Of a stretch of DNA of 64,000 bases, positions 1 to 10,258 are shown piece after piece (the stretch's first letter is position 1; the number at the start of each line of letters is the position of its first letter). The notes under the pieces are model-generated. The model ran no database searches. It was not told the origin of the DNA and saw nothing but the letters and a program-made list of their open reading frames with translations. The stretch is from Siccibacter colletis (GTDB lineage: Bacteria > Pseudomonadota > Gammaproteobacteria > Enterobacterales > Enterobacteriaceae): assembly GCF_000696575.1 (NCBI RefSeq), contig NZ_JMSQ01000011.1:1-64000 (forward strand). Direction: 5' to 3'. Both the position numbers and the translations under genes were made by a program.

Positions 1-68
1 AAAAAAACTAATAGGTAACCTATTGTTTCCTGTTTGTTAATTGCTGTTAACAATTGAACTCTGACGCC

Positions 69-986
69 ATGTCCAAGCGATTACCACCACTGAATGCATT
101 ACGTGTTTTTGATGCCGCCGCCCGCCACCTCAGTTTCACCAAAGCGGCCGAAGAACTTTTCGTCACGCAGGCCGCAGTAAGCCACCAGATTAAGTCATTA
201 GAGGACTTTTTAGGGATAAAGCTGTTCCGGCGCCGCAACCGTTCACTGCTGCTCACCGAAGAGGGGCAAAGCTATTTCCAGGACATCAAAGAGATTTTTT
301 CCCAGCTAAATGAGGCAACGCGCAAGCTGCAGGCAAGGAGCGCGCGCGGTGCCTTGACGGTCAGTTTGTTACCAAGTTTTGCCATTCACTGGCTGGTGCC
401 ACGTCTCTCAAGCTTTAACTCAGCTTATCCGGGAATCGACGTTCGTATCCAGGCGGTAGACCGGGAAGAGGACAAGCTGGCCGACGATGTCGACGTGGCG
501 ATTTTTTACGGTCGCGGCAACTGGCCGGGGCTGCGCGTGGAGAAACTTTACGCAGAATATCTGCTGCCGGTGTGCTCGCCGCTGCTGCTTACCGGCGACA
601 AACCGCTGAAAACGCCGCAGGACCTCGAAAAGCACACGTTATTGCATGACGCTTCGCGCCGCGACTGGCAAACTTATACCCGCCAGTTGGGTCTTACTCA
701 TATCAACGTCCAGCAGGGGCCGATCTTCAGCCATAGCGCGATGGTACTGCAGGCTGCCATCCACGGTCAGGGGATTGCGCTGGCGAATAACGTGATGGCG
801 CAGACGGAAATAGAGGCCGGGCGTCTGGTCTGCCCGTTTAACGATGTGCTGGTGAGTAAAAATGCCTTTTATCTGGTTTGTCATGACAGCCAGGCAGAAC
901 TGGGTAAAATAGCGGCCTTCCGCCAATGGATCCTGGCGAAAGCGGCCAGTGAACAAGAAAAATTTCGCTTTCGCTACGAGCAATAA
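69..986 (+). CDS. gcvA: Glycine cleavage system LysR-type regulator GcvA
   Basis: DNA-binding regulator that activates gcvTHP when glycine is present, represses it otherwise, and drives the small RNA gcvB. From the ATG at 69 the protein has 305 residues, the length of E. coli GcvA; an in-frame ATG 15 bases upstream adds only MNSDA and was not chosen. The N-terminal winged helix-turn-helix is clear (about residues 20-50, LSFTKAAEELFVTQAAVSHQ), followed by a LysR substrate-binding domain. The 68 bases to the left are AT-rich, as expected for the shared gcvA/gcvB control region, but gcvB itself would lie outside the window. Confidence 0.95.
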   Translation: MSKRLPPLNALRVFDAAARHLSFTKAAEELFVTQAAVSHQIKSLEDFLGIKLFRRRNRSLLLTEEGQSYFQDIKEIFSQLNEATRKLQARSARGALTVSLLPSFAIHWLVPRLSSFNSAYPGIDVRIQAVDREEDKLADDVDVAIFYGRGNWPGLRVEKLYAEYLLPVCSPLLLTGDKPLKTPQDLEKHTLLHDASRRDWQTYTRQLGLTHINVQQGPIFSHSAMVLQAAIHGQGIALANNVMAQTEIEAGRLVCPFNDVLVSKNAFYLVCHDSQAELGKIAAFRQWILAKAASEQEKFRFRYEQ

Positions 987-1031
987 CAGATTCGCGTGCG
1001 CTGCACGCCTTACTTTAGGGTTATAACCACC

Positions 1032-1427
1032 ATGACCAGCCGTTTCATGCTGATTTTCGCCGCGGTGAGTGGCTTTATTTTTGTTGCCCTGGGCGCGTTT
1101 GGCGCGCACGTGCTGAGCAAGACGCTCGGCGTTGTCGAGATGGGATGGATTCAGACCGGGCTTGAGTACCAGGCATTCCACACGCTGGCAATTTTTGGTC
1201 TGGCGGTGGCTATGCAGCGCCGGATCAGTATCTGGTTTTACTGGAGCAGCGTATTTATGGCGCTGGGTACCGTGCTGTTCAGCGGCAGCCTTTACTGCCT
1301 CGCGCTGTCGCATCTGCGTCTGTGGGCCTTCGTGACGCCGGTTGGCGGCGTCAGCTTCCTTGCCGGTTGGGTGTTGATGTTAATCGGCGCGCTGCGTCTT
1401 AAGCGTAAAGGCTCTGTGAATGAATAA
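1032..1427 (+). CDS. ygdD: DUF423 inner-membrane protein YgdD
   Basis: Small hydrophobic protein of 131 residues, the length of E. coli YgdD, with about four membrane helices and a basic C-terminus ([11 protein letters not shown]). No biochemical role is established for the family. The ATG at 1032 is preferred over an upstream in-frame codon at 996 because the product then starts [15 protein letters not shown], the usual beginning of the family. It follows gcvA by 45 bases and overlaps rlmM by 8 bases, so it is probably co-transcribed and translationally coupled with it. Confidence 0.93.
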   Translation: MTSRFMLIFAAVSGFIFVALGAFGAHVLSKTLGVVEMGWIQTGLEYQAFHTLAIFGLAVAMQRRISIWFYWSSVFMALGTVLFSGSLYCLALSHLRLWAFVTPVGGVSFLAGWVLMLIGALRLKRKGSVNE

Positions 1428-2520
1428 AGTTATTTTGTACTGCCGCCAGGGATTTGAAAAAGAGTGTGCGGCAGAGATCACTGATAAAGCCGCCCGGCTT
1501 GAGGTGTATGGTTTTGCCCGCGTGAAGGATAACTCCGGCTACGTGGTGTTTGAATGCTACCAGCCTGACGATGCGGAAAAACTGGGGCGCGATCTGCCGT
1601 TCAGCTCGCTGATCTTTGCTCGCCAGATGTTTATTGCCGGTGAACTGCTTACCGATCTGCCGCCGGAAGACCGTATTTCTCCCATCGTCGGCATGCTGCA
1701 GGGCGTGGTGGAGAAGGGCGGCGATCTGCGGGTTGAGGTTGCGGACACCAACGAAAGCAAAGAGCTGATGAAGTTCTGCCGCAAGTTCACCGTCCCGCTG
1801 CGTGCCGCACTGCGCGAGGCGAAGGTGCTGACTAACTATGAAACCCCGAAGCGTCCGGTGGTGCACGTGTTCTTTATCGCGCCGGGCTGCTGCTATACCG
1901 GCTACTCGCTGAGCACCAACAATTCGCCGTTTTATATGGGTATTCCGCGTCTGCGCTTCCCGTCCGATGCGCCAAGCCGTTCTACGCTTAAGCTGGAAGA
2001 GGCGTTTCACGTGTTTATTCCGGCCGACGAGTGGGATGAGCGTCTGGCCAACGGCATGCACGCCGTGGACCTGGGTGCCTGTCCGGGCGGCTGGACCTAT
2101 CAGCTGGTGAAACGCAACATGTGGGTCGCATCAGTAGACAACGGCCCGATGGCCCAGAGCCTGATGGATACCGGGCAGGTGACCTGGCTGCGTGAAGATG
2201 GTTTCCGCTATCGTCCGACGCGCAGCAACATCTCCTGGATGGTGTGCGATATGGTGGAGAAGCCGGCCAAGGTTACGGCGCTGATGGCGCAGTGGCTGGT
2301 GAACGGCTGGTGCCGCGAAACCATTTTTAACCTCAAGCTGCCCATGAAAAAGCGCTACGAAGAGGTGTCGCAAAACCTTGCCTCGCTGCGGGAACAGCTT
2401 GAATCCCAGGGCATTGCAGCCCAGATTCAGGCGCGCCAGCTCTATCACGATCGCGAAGAAGTGACGGTGCACGTGCGCCGCATGTGGGCCGCCGTCGGCG
2501 GTCGTCGCGACGAGCGATAA
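1420..2520 (+). CDS. rlmM: 23S rRNA C2498 ribose 2'-O-methyltransferase RlmM
   Basis: Cytoplasmic SAM-dependent enzyme that methylates the 2'-hydroxyl of C2498 in 23S rRNA before 50S assembly. The 366 residues match E. coli RlmM exactly in length. The N-terminal part is THUMP-like, and the C-terminal RrmJ-type Rossmann fold shows the SAM-binding loop [11 protein letters not shown] at about residues 215-225. The start codon lies inside the end of ygdD (GTGAATGAATAA), an arrangement typical of coupling. Confidence 0.96.
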   Translation: MNKVILYCRQGFEKECAAEITDKAARLEVYGFARVKDNSGYVVFECYQPDDAEKLGRDLPFSSLIFARQMFIAGELLTDLPPEDRISPIVGMLQGVVEKGGDLRVEVADTNESKELMKFCRKFTVPLRAALREAKVLTNYETPKRPVVHVFFIAPGCCYTGYSLSTNNSPFYMGIPRLRFPSDAPSRSTLKLEEAFHVFIPADEWDERLANGMHAVDLGACPGGWTYQLVKRNMWVASVDNGPMAQSLMDTGQVTWLREDGFRYRPTRSNISWMVCDMVEKPAKVTALMAQWLVNGWCRETIFNLKLPMKKRYEEVSQNLASLREQLESQGIAAQIQARQLYHDREEVTVHVRRMWAAVGGRRDER

Positions 2521-2612
2521 GCTTTCTCCTCTCACGCGCACCCACTTTTACGGTCGGGTGCGCGTCGCACATCCTCTACCGCTAAACTCTGCCCGCGGGT
2601 ATGGCTTTCCCT

Positions 2613-3374
2613 TCAGGCGTGCCGGGCTAACCGCAGCTGCTGCAGATTCCCGTCGAGCTGTAAATCCGTTCTCAGACGCGCCACTTCGCGGCAGGTGAAA
2701 GCGCTGTCGCGGTGCGCTTCCAGCTTTTTACGCCACTTCTCCGGAACGTCATCCAGCCGGGCATACAGGTTTTCCAGCGTGCCGAATTCCGTAATCAACT
2801 GCGTGGCGCTTTTCGGGCCGATACCCGCTACGCCGCCAATTTTGCTACTGCTGATCCCCGCCAGCCCCCAGAAATCAGGTAGCTGTTGAGGAGCGACGCC
2901 GAATTCTGCGGCGATAAAGGGCACATCGAGCCAGCGTTTCTGGAAATAGTCGCGGATGCGAATGGTCGGAGACAGCAGCTGACAGTAGCCTTTATCAGTG
3001 GAAACGATCGTCGCTTCGTGACCGGCCCCGGCGATTTTTACCGCCAGCGTCGCTGCCAGGTCGTCGGCTTCATTCCCCTCCGAATGCCAGCAGGCGACGC
3101 CGCGGGCGATGAACGCCTCGCGCAGGCGCGGCATCTCAGCCACCAGATCGTCCGGCATCGGCGTGCGACCGGCCTTGTAATCGGCAAGCAGCTGATGCCG
3201 CCAGCCGCTGCTGCGGGCGTCGTCGTCAAATACCGCCACCGCGTGGGTCGGATTACTTTGTACCAGCAGCTGTTCCAGCGCGCTCAGACAGCCGTCGCGG
3301 CACGGGGAACCCTGCACGGCATGGATACGGCGGATCAGGTTTAAGGCATCAACAATTAATAAATGTACGGACAC
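2613..3374 (-). CDS. xni: Flap endonuclease Xni (YgdG, ExoIX)
   Basis: Protein related to the 5'-nuclease domain of DNA polymerase I, with flap endonuclease activity in E. coli. The start is taken as the GTG at 3374 ([22 protein letters not shown]), preceded by AGGAA, giving 253 residues against 251 in E. coli. In-frame ATGs further upstream (3416, 3392) would add residues that the family lacks. The C-terminal half carries the helix-hairpin-helix stretch [20 protein letters not shown]. It is convergent with rlmM and follows sdaB on the same strand. Confidence 0.9.
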   Translation of the reverse strand: MSVHLLIVDALNLIRRIHAVQGSPCRDGCLSALEQLLVQSNPTHAVAVFDDDARSSGWRHQLLADYKAGRTPMPDDLVAEMPRLREAFIARGVACWHSEGNEADDLAATLAVKIAGAGHEATIVSTDKGYCQLLSPTIRIRDYFQKRWLDVPFIAAEFGVAPQQLPDFWGLAGISSSKIGGVAGIGPKSATQLITEFGTLENLYARLDDVPEKWRKKLEAHRDSAFTCREVARLRTDLQLDGNLQQLRLARHA

Positions 3375-3471
3375 AGCGGGCGCTTCCTGCATAACAGAGT
3401 GGCGTAAGTGTGGCATTTTACGGCCCGGTCAGGCCAGGGGGGAAGTGTAAAACGGGAAAGCGGCGCGCAAA

Positions 3472-3498
3472 TTCCTCTGCCCGTGGCGGGCAGAGGAA
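3472..3498 (-). terminator. Hairpin after sdaB
   Basis: A perfect 11-bp stem (TTCCTCTGCCC paired with GGGCAGAGGAA, 5-base loop) lies 8 bases beyond the sdaB stop codon. Read in the sdaB direction it is followed only by TTT, so it may be a weak terminator or mRNA 3'-end stabiliser. Confidence 0.6.
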
Positions 3499-3506
3499 GC
3501 CGGACA

Positions 3507-4874
3507 TCAGTCGCAGGCGACGATTTTCAGCGCCAGGCCGCCGCGGGAGGTTTCGCGGTACTTGGCGTTCATGTCTTTGCCGGTTTCGTACATGGTTTCA
3601 ATGACTTTATCGAGGCAGACGCGCGGATCGCTGGTGCGGCGCATCGCCATGCGGGCGGCGTTTACCGCTTTCACGGCGGCAATCGCGTTACGCTCGATGC
3701 ACGGTACCTGAACCTGGCCGGCGACCGGGTCGCAGGTCAGCCCAAGGTTGTGCTCCATACCGATTTCCGCGGCGATAAACACCTGCGCCGGGCTGGCACC
3801 GAGCAGCTCGGCAAGCCCTGCGGCTGCCATAGAGCAGGCCACCCCCACTTCGCCCTGACAGCCTACTTCAGCGCCAGAGATCGAAGCGTTCATCTTATAG
3901 AGCGACCCAATGGCGCTGGCAACCAGCATGTAGCGTGCCAGAGAGTTAGCGTTCACTTCGCGGATAAACTTGTTGTAGTACGCCAGCACCGCCGGAACAA
4001 TGCCGCAGGCACCGTTGGTTGGCGCGGTTACCACGCGTCCGCCCGCTGCGTTCTCTTCGTTAACCGCCAGCGCAAAGACGTTGATCCAGTCCACTACGCT
4101 CATCGGATCGACGTTGGTTTTATCCTGGCTCACCAGCATGCGGCGCAGCGCGGCCGCACGGCGCGGAACGCGCAGCTTGCCGGGCAACACGCCCTCAGTG
4201 GTGGTGCCGCGTTCAATCCCGCCGTGCATGACCGCCCAGACGCTGGCGAAGTGTGCATCCAGCTCCTGCTGGGTATGCAGTGCCAGCTCGTTTTTCATCA
4301 TCAGGCCGGAGAGCGACAGGCCGGTATCGTTGCAGTGTTTCTGCAGGTCTGCCGCGTTTTTGTAGGGATAAGGCACCGCTACGTCGCTGTCGCTGCTCTG
4401 CCCGAAATGCGCTTCATCAACGATAAATCCGCCGCCGATGGAGTAATACGTCTGGCTGTAGATGACCTGCTCGCCAGCCAGGGCAGTAATGCGCATGCCG
4501 TTCTCGTGCAGCGAGAGGTTATCGGCATGGAACACCATGCACTGGTCTACCGGGAACTCCACTTCATGCTGCCCCTGGGCCAGCATCAGACGTGAGTGGG
4601 TGTTCACATCCTGGATAAAGCCCGGGATGGCGTCGATATCGACCGTATCCGGCAGGTTGCCGGCGAGGCCCATAATAATGGCGATATCGGTGTGGTGGCC
4701 CTTGCCGGTCAGCGACAGCGAGCCGTACACATCGACCACGACGCGGGTCGTGTTGAGCAGCAAACCCTGAGCAACCAGATCGTCCACGAACTGTTTACCC
4801 GCCTTCATCGGCCCGACGGTATGCGAGCTGGAAGGGCCAATGCCGATTTTGAAAATATCAAATACGCTAATCAT
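3507..4874 (-). CDS. sdaB: L-serine dehydratase 2
   Basis: Deaminates L-serine to pyruvate and ammonia with an oxygen-sensitive 4Fe-4S cluster, in the cytoplasm. The 455 residues equal E. coli SdaB. Three conserved cysteines with the spacing of known cluster ligands are visible at about Cys339 (GCQGEVGVAC), Cys381 (GLTCDPVAG) and Cys392 (VPCIERNA). The N-terminal half is the ACT-like SDH beta domain (SVFDIFKIGIGPSSSHTVGP). It lies 62 bases downstream of sdaC, forming the usual transporter-deaminase operon. Confidence 0.97.
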   Translation of the reverse strand: MISVFDIFKIGIGPSSSHTVGPMKAGKQFVDDLVAQGLLLNTTRVVVDVYGSLSLTGKGHHTDIAIIMGLAGNLPDTVDIDAIPGFIQDVNTHSRLMLAQGQHEVEFPVDQCMVFHADNLSLHENGMRITALAGEQVIYSQTYYSIGGGFIVDEAHFGQSSDSDVAVPYPYKNAADLQKHCNDTGLSLSGLMMKNELALHTQQELDAHFASVWAVMHGGIERGTTTEGVLPGKLRVPRRAAALRRMLVSQDKTNVDPMSVVDWINVFALAVNEENAAGGRVVTAPTNGACGIVPAVLAYYNKFIREVNANSLARYMLVASAIGSLYKMNASISGAEVGCQGEVGVACSMAAAGLAELLGASPAQVFIAAEIGMEHNLGLTCDPVAGQVQVPCIERNAIAAVKAVNAARMAMRRTSDPRVCLDKVIETMYETGKDMNAKYRETSRGGLALKIVACD

Positions 4875-4908
4875 GATGCGTCCATGACGAGAAAAGAAGG
4901 ATGGAAGA

Positions 4909-4930
4909 AGCGCCGCCGGGCGGCGGCGCT
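4909..4930 (-). promoter_or_regulatory. sdaC-sdaB intercistronic hairpin
   Basis: A GC-rich 9-bp inverted repeat (AGCGCCGCC and GGCGGCGCT with a 4-base loop) fills the gap between sdaC and sdaB, ending 6 bases before the sdaC stop. It has no long T-run on the minus strand, so partial termination or mRNA processing that lowers sdaB expression relative to sdaC is more likely than a full stop. This is an inference from structure. Confidence 0.5.
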
Positions 4931-4936
4931 AAAGAC

Positions 4937-6226
4937 TTAGCTGAAGAGGGAGTAGAAGATCGCAGAGATTGCGATAAGGCCCATGATGACTACGAACAGG
5001 TTGCTGATGTGGCCGCTGTACTTGCGCATCGCCGGAACTTTAGCAATAGCATACATCGGCATCAGGAACAGGATCATCGCAATGATCGGGCCGCCCAGGG
5101 TTTCAATCATCCCCAGAATGCTCGGGTTCAGCGTCGCCACAATCCAGGTGGTGACCAGCATGAACGCAGCAGTAATGCGGTTCAGCTTGTTAACTTCAAT
5201 GGTTTTACCTTTACCGCGCAGAGACTTAATCACCATGCCGTTGAAGCCTTCACGCGCACCCAGATAATGGCCGAGGAAGGATTTGGTAATGGCGATAATC
5301 GCGATAATCGGTGCCATCCAGGCAATGATCGGCGCGTTAAAGTGGTTTGCCAGGTAGGAGAGAATCGAGATGTTCTGCTCTTTGGCGGCAGCCAGATCGG
5401 CAGGCGTCAGGCTCAGCACGCAGCTGAACACGAAGAACATCACGGTCAGCACCATCATAATGTGGGCAAACGCCAGAATTTTAGAGCACTTCTTCTCAGC
5501 ATCCACGCCGTACTCTTCACGCTTCGCGACGGCGAAAGAGGAGATGATCGGGGAGTGGTTGAAGGAGAACACCATCACCGGGATTGCCAGCCACAGGGTC
5601 ATCCACAGGCCGTTACCGGTGGTGCTTGCGCTGCTGAATGAGAGGGTATCCAGCGCGGCACCGCTCCATTGCGGGATCAGGTAGCAGGCCAGTAGCATCA
5701 GGGCGGCAACAAACGGGAACACCAGCACGCTCATCGCTTTTACGATCATCTGCTCACCGAAACGCACGATGGTCATCATACCGATAATCAGGATCAGCGA
5801 GAGCAGGGCACGCGGCGGGGACACCAGGCCCAGCTGGTGGGTAATGAAGCTGTCCACGGTATTGGTGATCGCCACGCTGTAGACCAGCAGGATCGGGTAA
5901 ATCGCAAAGAAATAGAGCAGGGTGATGATTTTACCTGCGCCAACACCGAAATGTTCTTCTACTACTTCGGTGATGTCTTCGCCCGGGTTTTTACCGGACA
6001 GCACAAAGCGGGTCAGGCCGCGGTGGGCGAAATAGGTCATCGGGAAGGCAAGAATTGCCATGATGATCAGCGGGATCATGCCGCCAACGCCGGCGTTGAT
6101 AGGCAGGAACAGCACGCCTGCGCCGATGGCGGTCCCGTAGAGGCCCAACATCCACATCGTGTCGGTCTTGCGCCATCCGCTTTTCGACTCGACGGAAGCA
6201 ACCGTGCTGGTTTGAGTGGTTTCCAT
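4937..6226 (-). CDS. sdaC: Serine/proton symporter SdaC
   Basis: Inner-membrane serine transporter of the hydroxy/aromatic amino acid permease family. The 429 residues equal the E. coli protein. About eleven hydrophobic helices are visible, starting near residue 23 ([20 protein letters not shown]). A strong ribosome site (CAGGAG) precedes the ATG. Together with sdaB it lets the cell use serine as a carbon and energy source. Confidence 0.96.
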   Translation of the reverse strand: METTQTSTVASVESKSGWRKTDTMWMLGLYGTAIGAGVLFLPINAGVGGMIPLIIMAILAFPMTYFAHRGLTRFVLSGKNPGEDITEVVEEHFGVGAGKIITLLYFFAIYPILLVYSVAITNTVDSFITHQLGLVSPPRALLSLILIIGMMTIVRFGEQMIVKAMSVLVFPFVAALMLLACYLIPQWSGAALDTLSFSSASTTGNGLWMTLWLAIPVMVFSFNHSPIISSFAVAKREEYGVDAEKKCSKILAFAHIMMVLTVMFFVFSCVLSLTPADLAAAKEQNISILSYLANHFNAPIIAWMAPIIAIIAITKSFLGHYLGAREGFNGMVIKSLRGKGKTIEVNKLNRITAAFMLVTTWIVATLNPSILGMIETLGGPIIAMILFLMPMYAIAKVPAMRKYSGHISNLFVVIMGLIAISAIFYSLFS

Positions 6227-6652
6227 TTTTTCTCCTGGAGGAAGTAAATTGCCGATTTAATAGCCAAATATGGTGAAATATGTTCAGTCTTTAATATGAA
6301 ATAGTGTTTCGGGTCGTATTTTTATAATTTTCACCCGTAATTGTTGGCGGGCGGAAAGATACATATAAGTTATCAATCTATCAGTGATCCCGATCTCAAT
6401 TGCAATAATCCGCTCTCTGCGCGTCCGTTTTTAGATCAATCGACCGCAGGTCGTGAATTCTTCAACATTATATTGGCGCGAAGGCTATCACCAATGGCGA
6501 AAGCAATAAACGCTGCGGCAGGCAGATTCAGATATTTATCTTTATTCATGGGATTAAGCAGCATATTCAGTCAGTATAAAATCAACTTACTGAATAATTA
6601 TGGCGAGACTCAGCGCGGAAAAGGCGTCGAAAGATAAGTTTTGCGTATGGAT
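6227..6652. other. sdaC upstream region, no gene seen
   Basis: A 426-base AT-rich stretch between the divergently placed end of ppnN and the start of sdaC. It should contain the sdaC promoter. A plus-strand open frame at 6341-6637 has no ribosome site or recognisable protein pattern and is not called. No convincing CRP half-site pair was found by eye. Confidence 0.6.
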
Positions 6653-6680
6653 AAAAAGCGGACGACAGGGCGTCGTCCGC
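6653..6680 (-). terminator. Rho-independent terminator of ppnN
   Basis: Perfect 9-bp stem GCGGACGAC / GTCGTCCGC with a 5-base loop, followed on the minus strand by TTTTT, 8 bases beyond the ppnN stop codon. This is a textbook intrinsic terminator. Confidence 0.92.
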
Positions 6681-6688
6681 GAGCGGGA

Positions 6689-8053
6689 TCAGGTACAAAT
6701 TTCGTAGCAGGGGATATAAGCCGTGCCGGGAAGTTTCATGCGGTGCTGCGCGACAAAACCCTGGAGCAGGTCATCCATGCGCAGCATCATCTGCCGATCG
6801 CCGTGGATTTTATACGGACCCCAGGTTTCAATCGCTTTGATACCCACCTCTTTCACGTTGCCGGCAACAATGCCTGAGAACGCGCGACGCAGGTCGGCCG
6901 CCAGCTGTTCCGCCGGGCGATCGGGGTAGAGATTGAGATTCGCCATATTTTCGTGGGTCGGCACAAACGGCACCTGCAGGTCCGGCGCGATGCGGATCGA
7001 CCAGTTGAAGCCGTAAGCATCGCCGGTTTCGCGACGGTTCTCTTTTACCAGCGGCATCGCTTTTTTCATCTGACGCGCCACCTCAGCGGCATCATCAATA
7101 ATGATGGTGTAGTAGCGACGCGCCTGCTCCCCGAGCGTGCTGACGATGAACTCATCCAGTACGCGGAAATAATCAGCGCTCTCGCGCGGGCCGGTGAGGA
7201 TCAGCGGCAGCACCTGATTATCGTTGTGCGGGTTCATCAGAATACCGAGCAGGTAGAGCAGCTCTTCTGCGGTGCCAACGCCGCCGGGGAAAATAATAAT
7301 GCCGTGGGCGATACGCACGAAGGCTTCCAGACGTTTTTCAATGTCCGGCATGATAATCAGCTCGTTGACCAGCGGGTTTGGCGGCTCGGCCGCGATAATC
7401 GACGGCTCGGTCATGCCGATGAAACGGCCCTCTTTATAGCGCTGCTGCGCGTGGCCCACGGCGGCACCTTTCATCGGCGCTTCCATCGCGCCAGGCCCGC
7501 AGCCGGTGCAGATGTTCAGCTCGCGCAGCCCAAGCTGGGTGCCGACGCGGCGCGCATAGAGGTACTCTTTCTCGTTAATCGAGTGTCCGCCCCAGCATAC
7601 CACCATGCTCGGCGCTTCGCCGACGTGCAGCGCCCGGGCGTTGCGCAGGATCGAGAACACCAGGTTGGTGATGTGGGTGGAATCTTCAAGGTTGAGGTGC
7701 TGGAAGCGGCCCGCGCTGCTGATTTGTCCGTTGACGAACAAAATATCGCGCAGTACCGCGAACAGATTAGCTTGCAGCGAGCGAATCAGACGCCCGTCAA
7801 CGAAGGCGTCTTCCGGTGGGTTAATCAGCTCAAGCTTGACGCCGCGTTCGCGACGCAGCACGTTGATATCGAAATTTTCGAAGCGCGACAGCAGCTCTTT
7901 GCTGTTGTCGGTCAGGCTACCAGAATTAAGTACGGCGAGGGAACAGTTACGAAAAAGCTGGTACAGATCGCTGCTGGCGGTGCGCTTCAGCATGTCCACT
8001 TCCAGCTGCGACAGCATATCCATTGAGCCAAGCGGGCTAATATGTGTAATCAA
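6689..8053 (-). CDS. ppnN: Nucleotide 5'-monophosphate nucleosidase PpnN (YgdH)
   Basis: Cleaves purine and pyrimidine nucleoside monophosphates to base and ribose 5-phosphate; in E. coli it is allosterically activated by (p)ppGpp. The 454 residues equal the E. coli protein and the N-terminus is almost identical. The LOG-type Rossmann fold shows [14 protein letters not shown] near the middle and [17 protein letters not shown], which form the phosphate-binding and catalytic region. It is a single-gene unit with its own terminator. relA in the same window makes its regulator. Confidence 0.96.
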   Translation of the reverse strand: MITHISPLGSMDMLSQLEVDMLKRTASSDLYQLFRNCSLAVLNSGSLTDNSKELLSRFENFDINVLRRERGVKLELINPPEDAFVDGRLIRSLQANLFAVLRDILFVNGQISSAGRFQHLNLEDSTHITNLVFSILRNARALHVGEAPSMVVCWGGHSINEKEYLYARRVGTQLGLRELNICTGCGPGAMEAPMKGAAVGHAQQRYKEGRFIGMTEPSIIAAEPPNPLVNELIIMPDIEKRLEAFVRIAHGIIIFPGGVGTAEELLYLLGILMNPHNDNQVLPLILTGPRESADYFRVLDEFIVSTLGEQARRYYTIIIDDAAEVARQMKKAMPLVKENRRETGDAYGFNWSIRIAPDLQVPFVPTHENMANLNLYPDRPAEQLAADLRRAFSGIVAGNVKEVGIKAIETWGPYKIHGDRQMMLRMDDLLQGFVAQHRMKLPGTAYIPCYEICT

Positions 8054-8150
8054 GCTATCTCCTTATGGGGCGATGAAGGCCGCGCCCTGGAGTTACAATA
8101 GCCCTGCTCACTTCACTTTAACAACTCGCCATACACAATATTTGCGGCGA

Positions 8151-8996
8151 TTACTGACGCACCAGTCGTCCGATAGCCGGCGTGTAGGGTACGTTGCTGC
8201 GCCACGGATTGATATCCAGCCCGCCGCGACGGGTATAGCGCGCATAAACGCTTAATGCTTCCGGCTGGCAGAAGCGCTGAACGTCGTTAAAAATGCGCTC
8301 GACGCACTGCTCGTGGAACTCGTTGTGATGGCGGAACGACACCAGATAACGCAGCAGCTTCTCACGGTTGATTTTCGCGCCGCGATAGCGGATCTGCACC
8401 GAGCCCCAGTCCGGCTGATTGGTGATCAGACAGTTGGATTTCAGCAGATGGCTGACCAGCGTCTCCTCAACCACCTCGTCGCCCGCAGCGCCCTGCAGGT
8501 AATCCGCGTTGAACGCGTAGTTGTCGATAGCGATATCCTGATCATCAATGCACTCGCCCTCAAAGCGCGCCACCGGCTGCCCTTCGATATCGGACAAACG
8601 GAACAGCGCAACGTTTACATCACCCTGCGCACAGGCGCTGAGGTCGCGTTGCAGCGTGGCTTTTACGTCGTCCCACGAGGCGAAGCGCGTCTGGTTAAAG
8701 CTGTTGAGATAGAGCTTGAAGCTTTTCGATTCCACCAGATTAACGCTGTCGGCATTCAGCTCGACCTGGCCGACGGCAACCTGCGGCAGACCGCGCGCGT
8801 TAAGCCAGGAGAGCTCATACAGCGTCCAGATATCGCCGCCGTGAAACGGCAGGGCATCGTCAAGCAGGCCCAGCGGCAGACGATTCATACTGCGCGGCAC
8901 CGGTTGCAGCAGCGTGGCATCGTAAACGTCGCGGTAGTCGGTTGTTTTGCCGAGCGTCAGGCCTTGCAGCGCCTGATGATTTTCATAAGAGGACAT
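8151..8996 (-). CDS. queF: NADPH-dependent preQ0 reductase QueF
   Basis: Reduces 7-cyano-7-deazaguanine (preQ0) to preQ1 in queuosine biosynthesis. It has 281 residues, the size of the two-domain (tandem T-fold) YqcD-type enzyme. The catalytic cysteine lies in [18 protein letters not shown] near residue 189, and the C-terminal [11 protein letters not shown] carries the conserved Glu/His positions. The earlier pathway genes queE and queD are also in this window but not adjacent. Confidence 0.96.
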   Translation of the reverse strand: MSSYENHQALQGLTLGKTTDYRDVYDATLLQPVPRSMNRLPLGLLDDALPFHGGDIWTLYELSWLNARGLPQVAVGQVELNADSVNLVESKSFKLYLNSFNQTRFASWDDVKATLQRDLSACAQGDVNVALFRLSDIEGQPVARFEGECIDDQDIAIDNYAFNADYLQGAAGDEVVEETLVSHLLKSNCLITNQPDWGSVQIRYRGAKINREKLLRYLVSFRHHNEFHEQCVERIFNDVQRFCQPEALSVYARYTRRGGLDINPWRSNVPYTPAIGRLVRQ

Positions 8997-9065
8997 GTGT
9001 CACCGTAATAAAGCAGGTAGTATATGGCGTTCGCACTAGTGTACCAGACGATGAGGATGAACGGC

Positions 9066-9611
9066 GTGGAGAGTGAAGTACAACAGGCACTGCGGGAGTT
9101 TACCGGGCGTTATTCTGATGCCTTTCGGGAAAAACACGGCACCCTGCCTGCCAGTGAAGCCCTGTACGGCGTGCCGTCGCCCTGTATCGTCACCAACCTG
9201 CAGGAAAGCGTTTTATGGCAACCCGCGCCCTTTAACGGCGAACCGCGGTTAAACGGGGTTGAAAAAGCCCTCGATATTTTGCTACAACCCACAGTTCACG
9301 CGTTTTATACCACGCAGTTCGCCGGTGATATGCCCGCGCGGTTTGATGGTATGGCGCTGACGCTGCTGCAGGTCTGGAGCGAAGACGATCTGGTTCGCCT
9401 GCAGGAAAACCAGATCGGTCATCTGGTCACGCAGAAGCGCCGCAAGCTGAGTCCGACGCTGTTCATCGCCACGCTGGAGGAGGAAACGGAGGTTATTTCC
9501 GTCTGTAATCTTACCGGTGAAGTGCTGCACGAGAAGCTCGGCGCTAAGCAGCGCACCCGTCTTTCGCCCTCGCTGGCGCTGTTCCTTTCAAGTCTCACGC
9601 CTGATGTGTAG
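9066..9611 (+). CDS. syd: SecY-interacting protein Syd
   Basis: Peripheral membrane protein that binds SecY and is proposed to check the integrity of the SecYEG translocon. Starting at the GTG at 9066 gives exactly 181 residues, as in E. coli, and AGG lies 9 bases upstream. Starting at the ATG of 9024 would add 14 residues not seen in the family. Conserved blocks [34 protein letters not shown] and [17 protein letters not shown] are all present. It is divergent from queF. Confidence 0.92.
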   Translation: MESEVQQALREFTGRYSDAFREKHGTLPASEALYGVPSPCIVTNLQESVLWQPAPFNGEPRLNGVEKALDILLQPTVHAFYTTQFAGDMPARFDGMALTLLQVWSEDDLVRLQENQIGHLVTQKRRKLSPTLFIATLEEETEVISVCNLTGEVLHEKLGAKQRTRLSPSLALFLSSLTPDV

Positions 9612-9630
9612 TCCAGTTTGCTCACGGGTT

Positions 9631-9648
9631 TGTGAGAGATCTCTTACA
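9631..9648. promoter_or_regulatory. UvrY (SirA) operator upstream of csrB
   Basis: The 18-base inverted repeat TGTGAGAGATCTCTTACA matches the known UvrY response-regulator site upstream of E. coli csrB and lies about 180 bases before the csrB start. A second, looser copy (TTGTGAGAGATCG...CTTTGTAAGAAA) follows at about 9653-9680. Its cognate sensor kinase barA is 7 kb away in this window. Confidence 0.85.
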
Positions 9649-9821
9649 AGCCTTGTGAGAGATCGATGCTTTGTAAGAAAAGGATGAAGAAGCGATAAGG
9701 AATTTTATTCTTACATTTCAATAAATTAATGTAATTCCCCTCTCTTTCAAACGAAACGTGACCCCCGGATTTATCCTAAGGTGGCTTGTAAGCCTGGCCG
9801 TAATCAAGGATTCTATACCTC

Positions 9822-10192
9822 GCCAACAGGACGTTGAGCAAATGTAGCGAACATCAGGATGATGACGCTGCGTTAAGCAGGACACACCAGAAGGTGCAGC
9901 AGGGAAGAGCTTCGGGATTGAAGCAGAGGATAACGCAGGACGGCGTAAGGGACACCTCCAGGAAGGAGATTGGGAGCCGAGAGGAGTTTCGGCGGGTCAG
10001 GATGACCAGGGATGATGTGTCAGGGGGGTGACACACATTAAATGTCAGGATGATATGCGCAGGATGCGGTACAAGGATTGTCGGTCAGGAGACCACAGGA
10101 AAAGTTTTCATGGATGAGCAGGGAGCAACCATGTAGCCGGACTGCTGCAAAACGAAACCGGGAGCACTGCTAAAGCAGTGCTCCCTTTTTTA
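9822..10192 (+). ncRNA. csrB: CsrB regulatory RNA
   Basis: RNA sponge that sequesters the translational regulator CsrA by presenting many GGA motifs in hairpin loops. About 22 GGA triplets occur between 9822 and 10192, many as CAGGA or AGGAUG, and the length (about 370 nt) and position between syd and yqcC match E. coli csrB. Several stretches match closely, such as GAACATCAGGATGATGAC and GGACACCTCCAGGA. A -10-like TATACC is at 9814-9819. The 5' end is inferred by alignment from memory and may be off by a few bases. Confidence 0.93.
10160..10192 (+). terminator. csrB terminator
   Basis: Perfect 11-bp stem GGGAGCACTGC / GCAGTGCTCCC with TAAA loop, followed by TTTTTTAT. It forms the 3' end of CsrB. 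Confidence 0.95.
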
Positions 10193-10258
10193 TGTTTTTT
10201 TCCCGCCAGCACGCTCGTGCTATTCTTCGCGTCTGTTTTTTAGAACGTTCAGGTCATC

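Noticed and set aside
3408-4595. Long plus-strand open frame of 395 codons opposite sdaB
   Set aside because: It is the antisense shadow of sdaB in GC-rich DNA, with no ribosome site and no protein-like composition. The same applies to the long opposite-strand frames over rlmM, relA, cysI, mutS and barA.
6341-6637. 98-codon frame upstream of sdaC
   Set aside because: No ribosome site, no recognisable features, and it lies in an AT-rich control region.
9834-10036. Short frames of 60-65 codons on both strands
   Set aside because: They lie inside the CsrB RNA gene and follow its GGA repeats rather than coding sequence.
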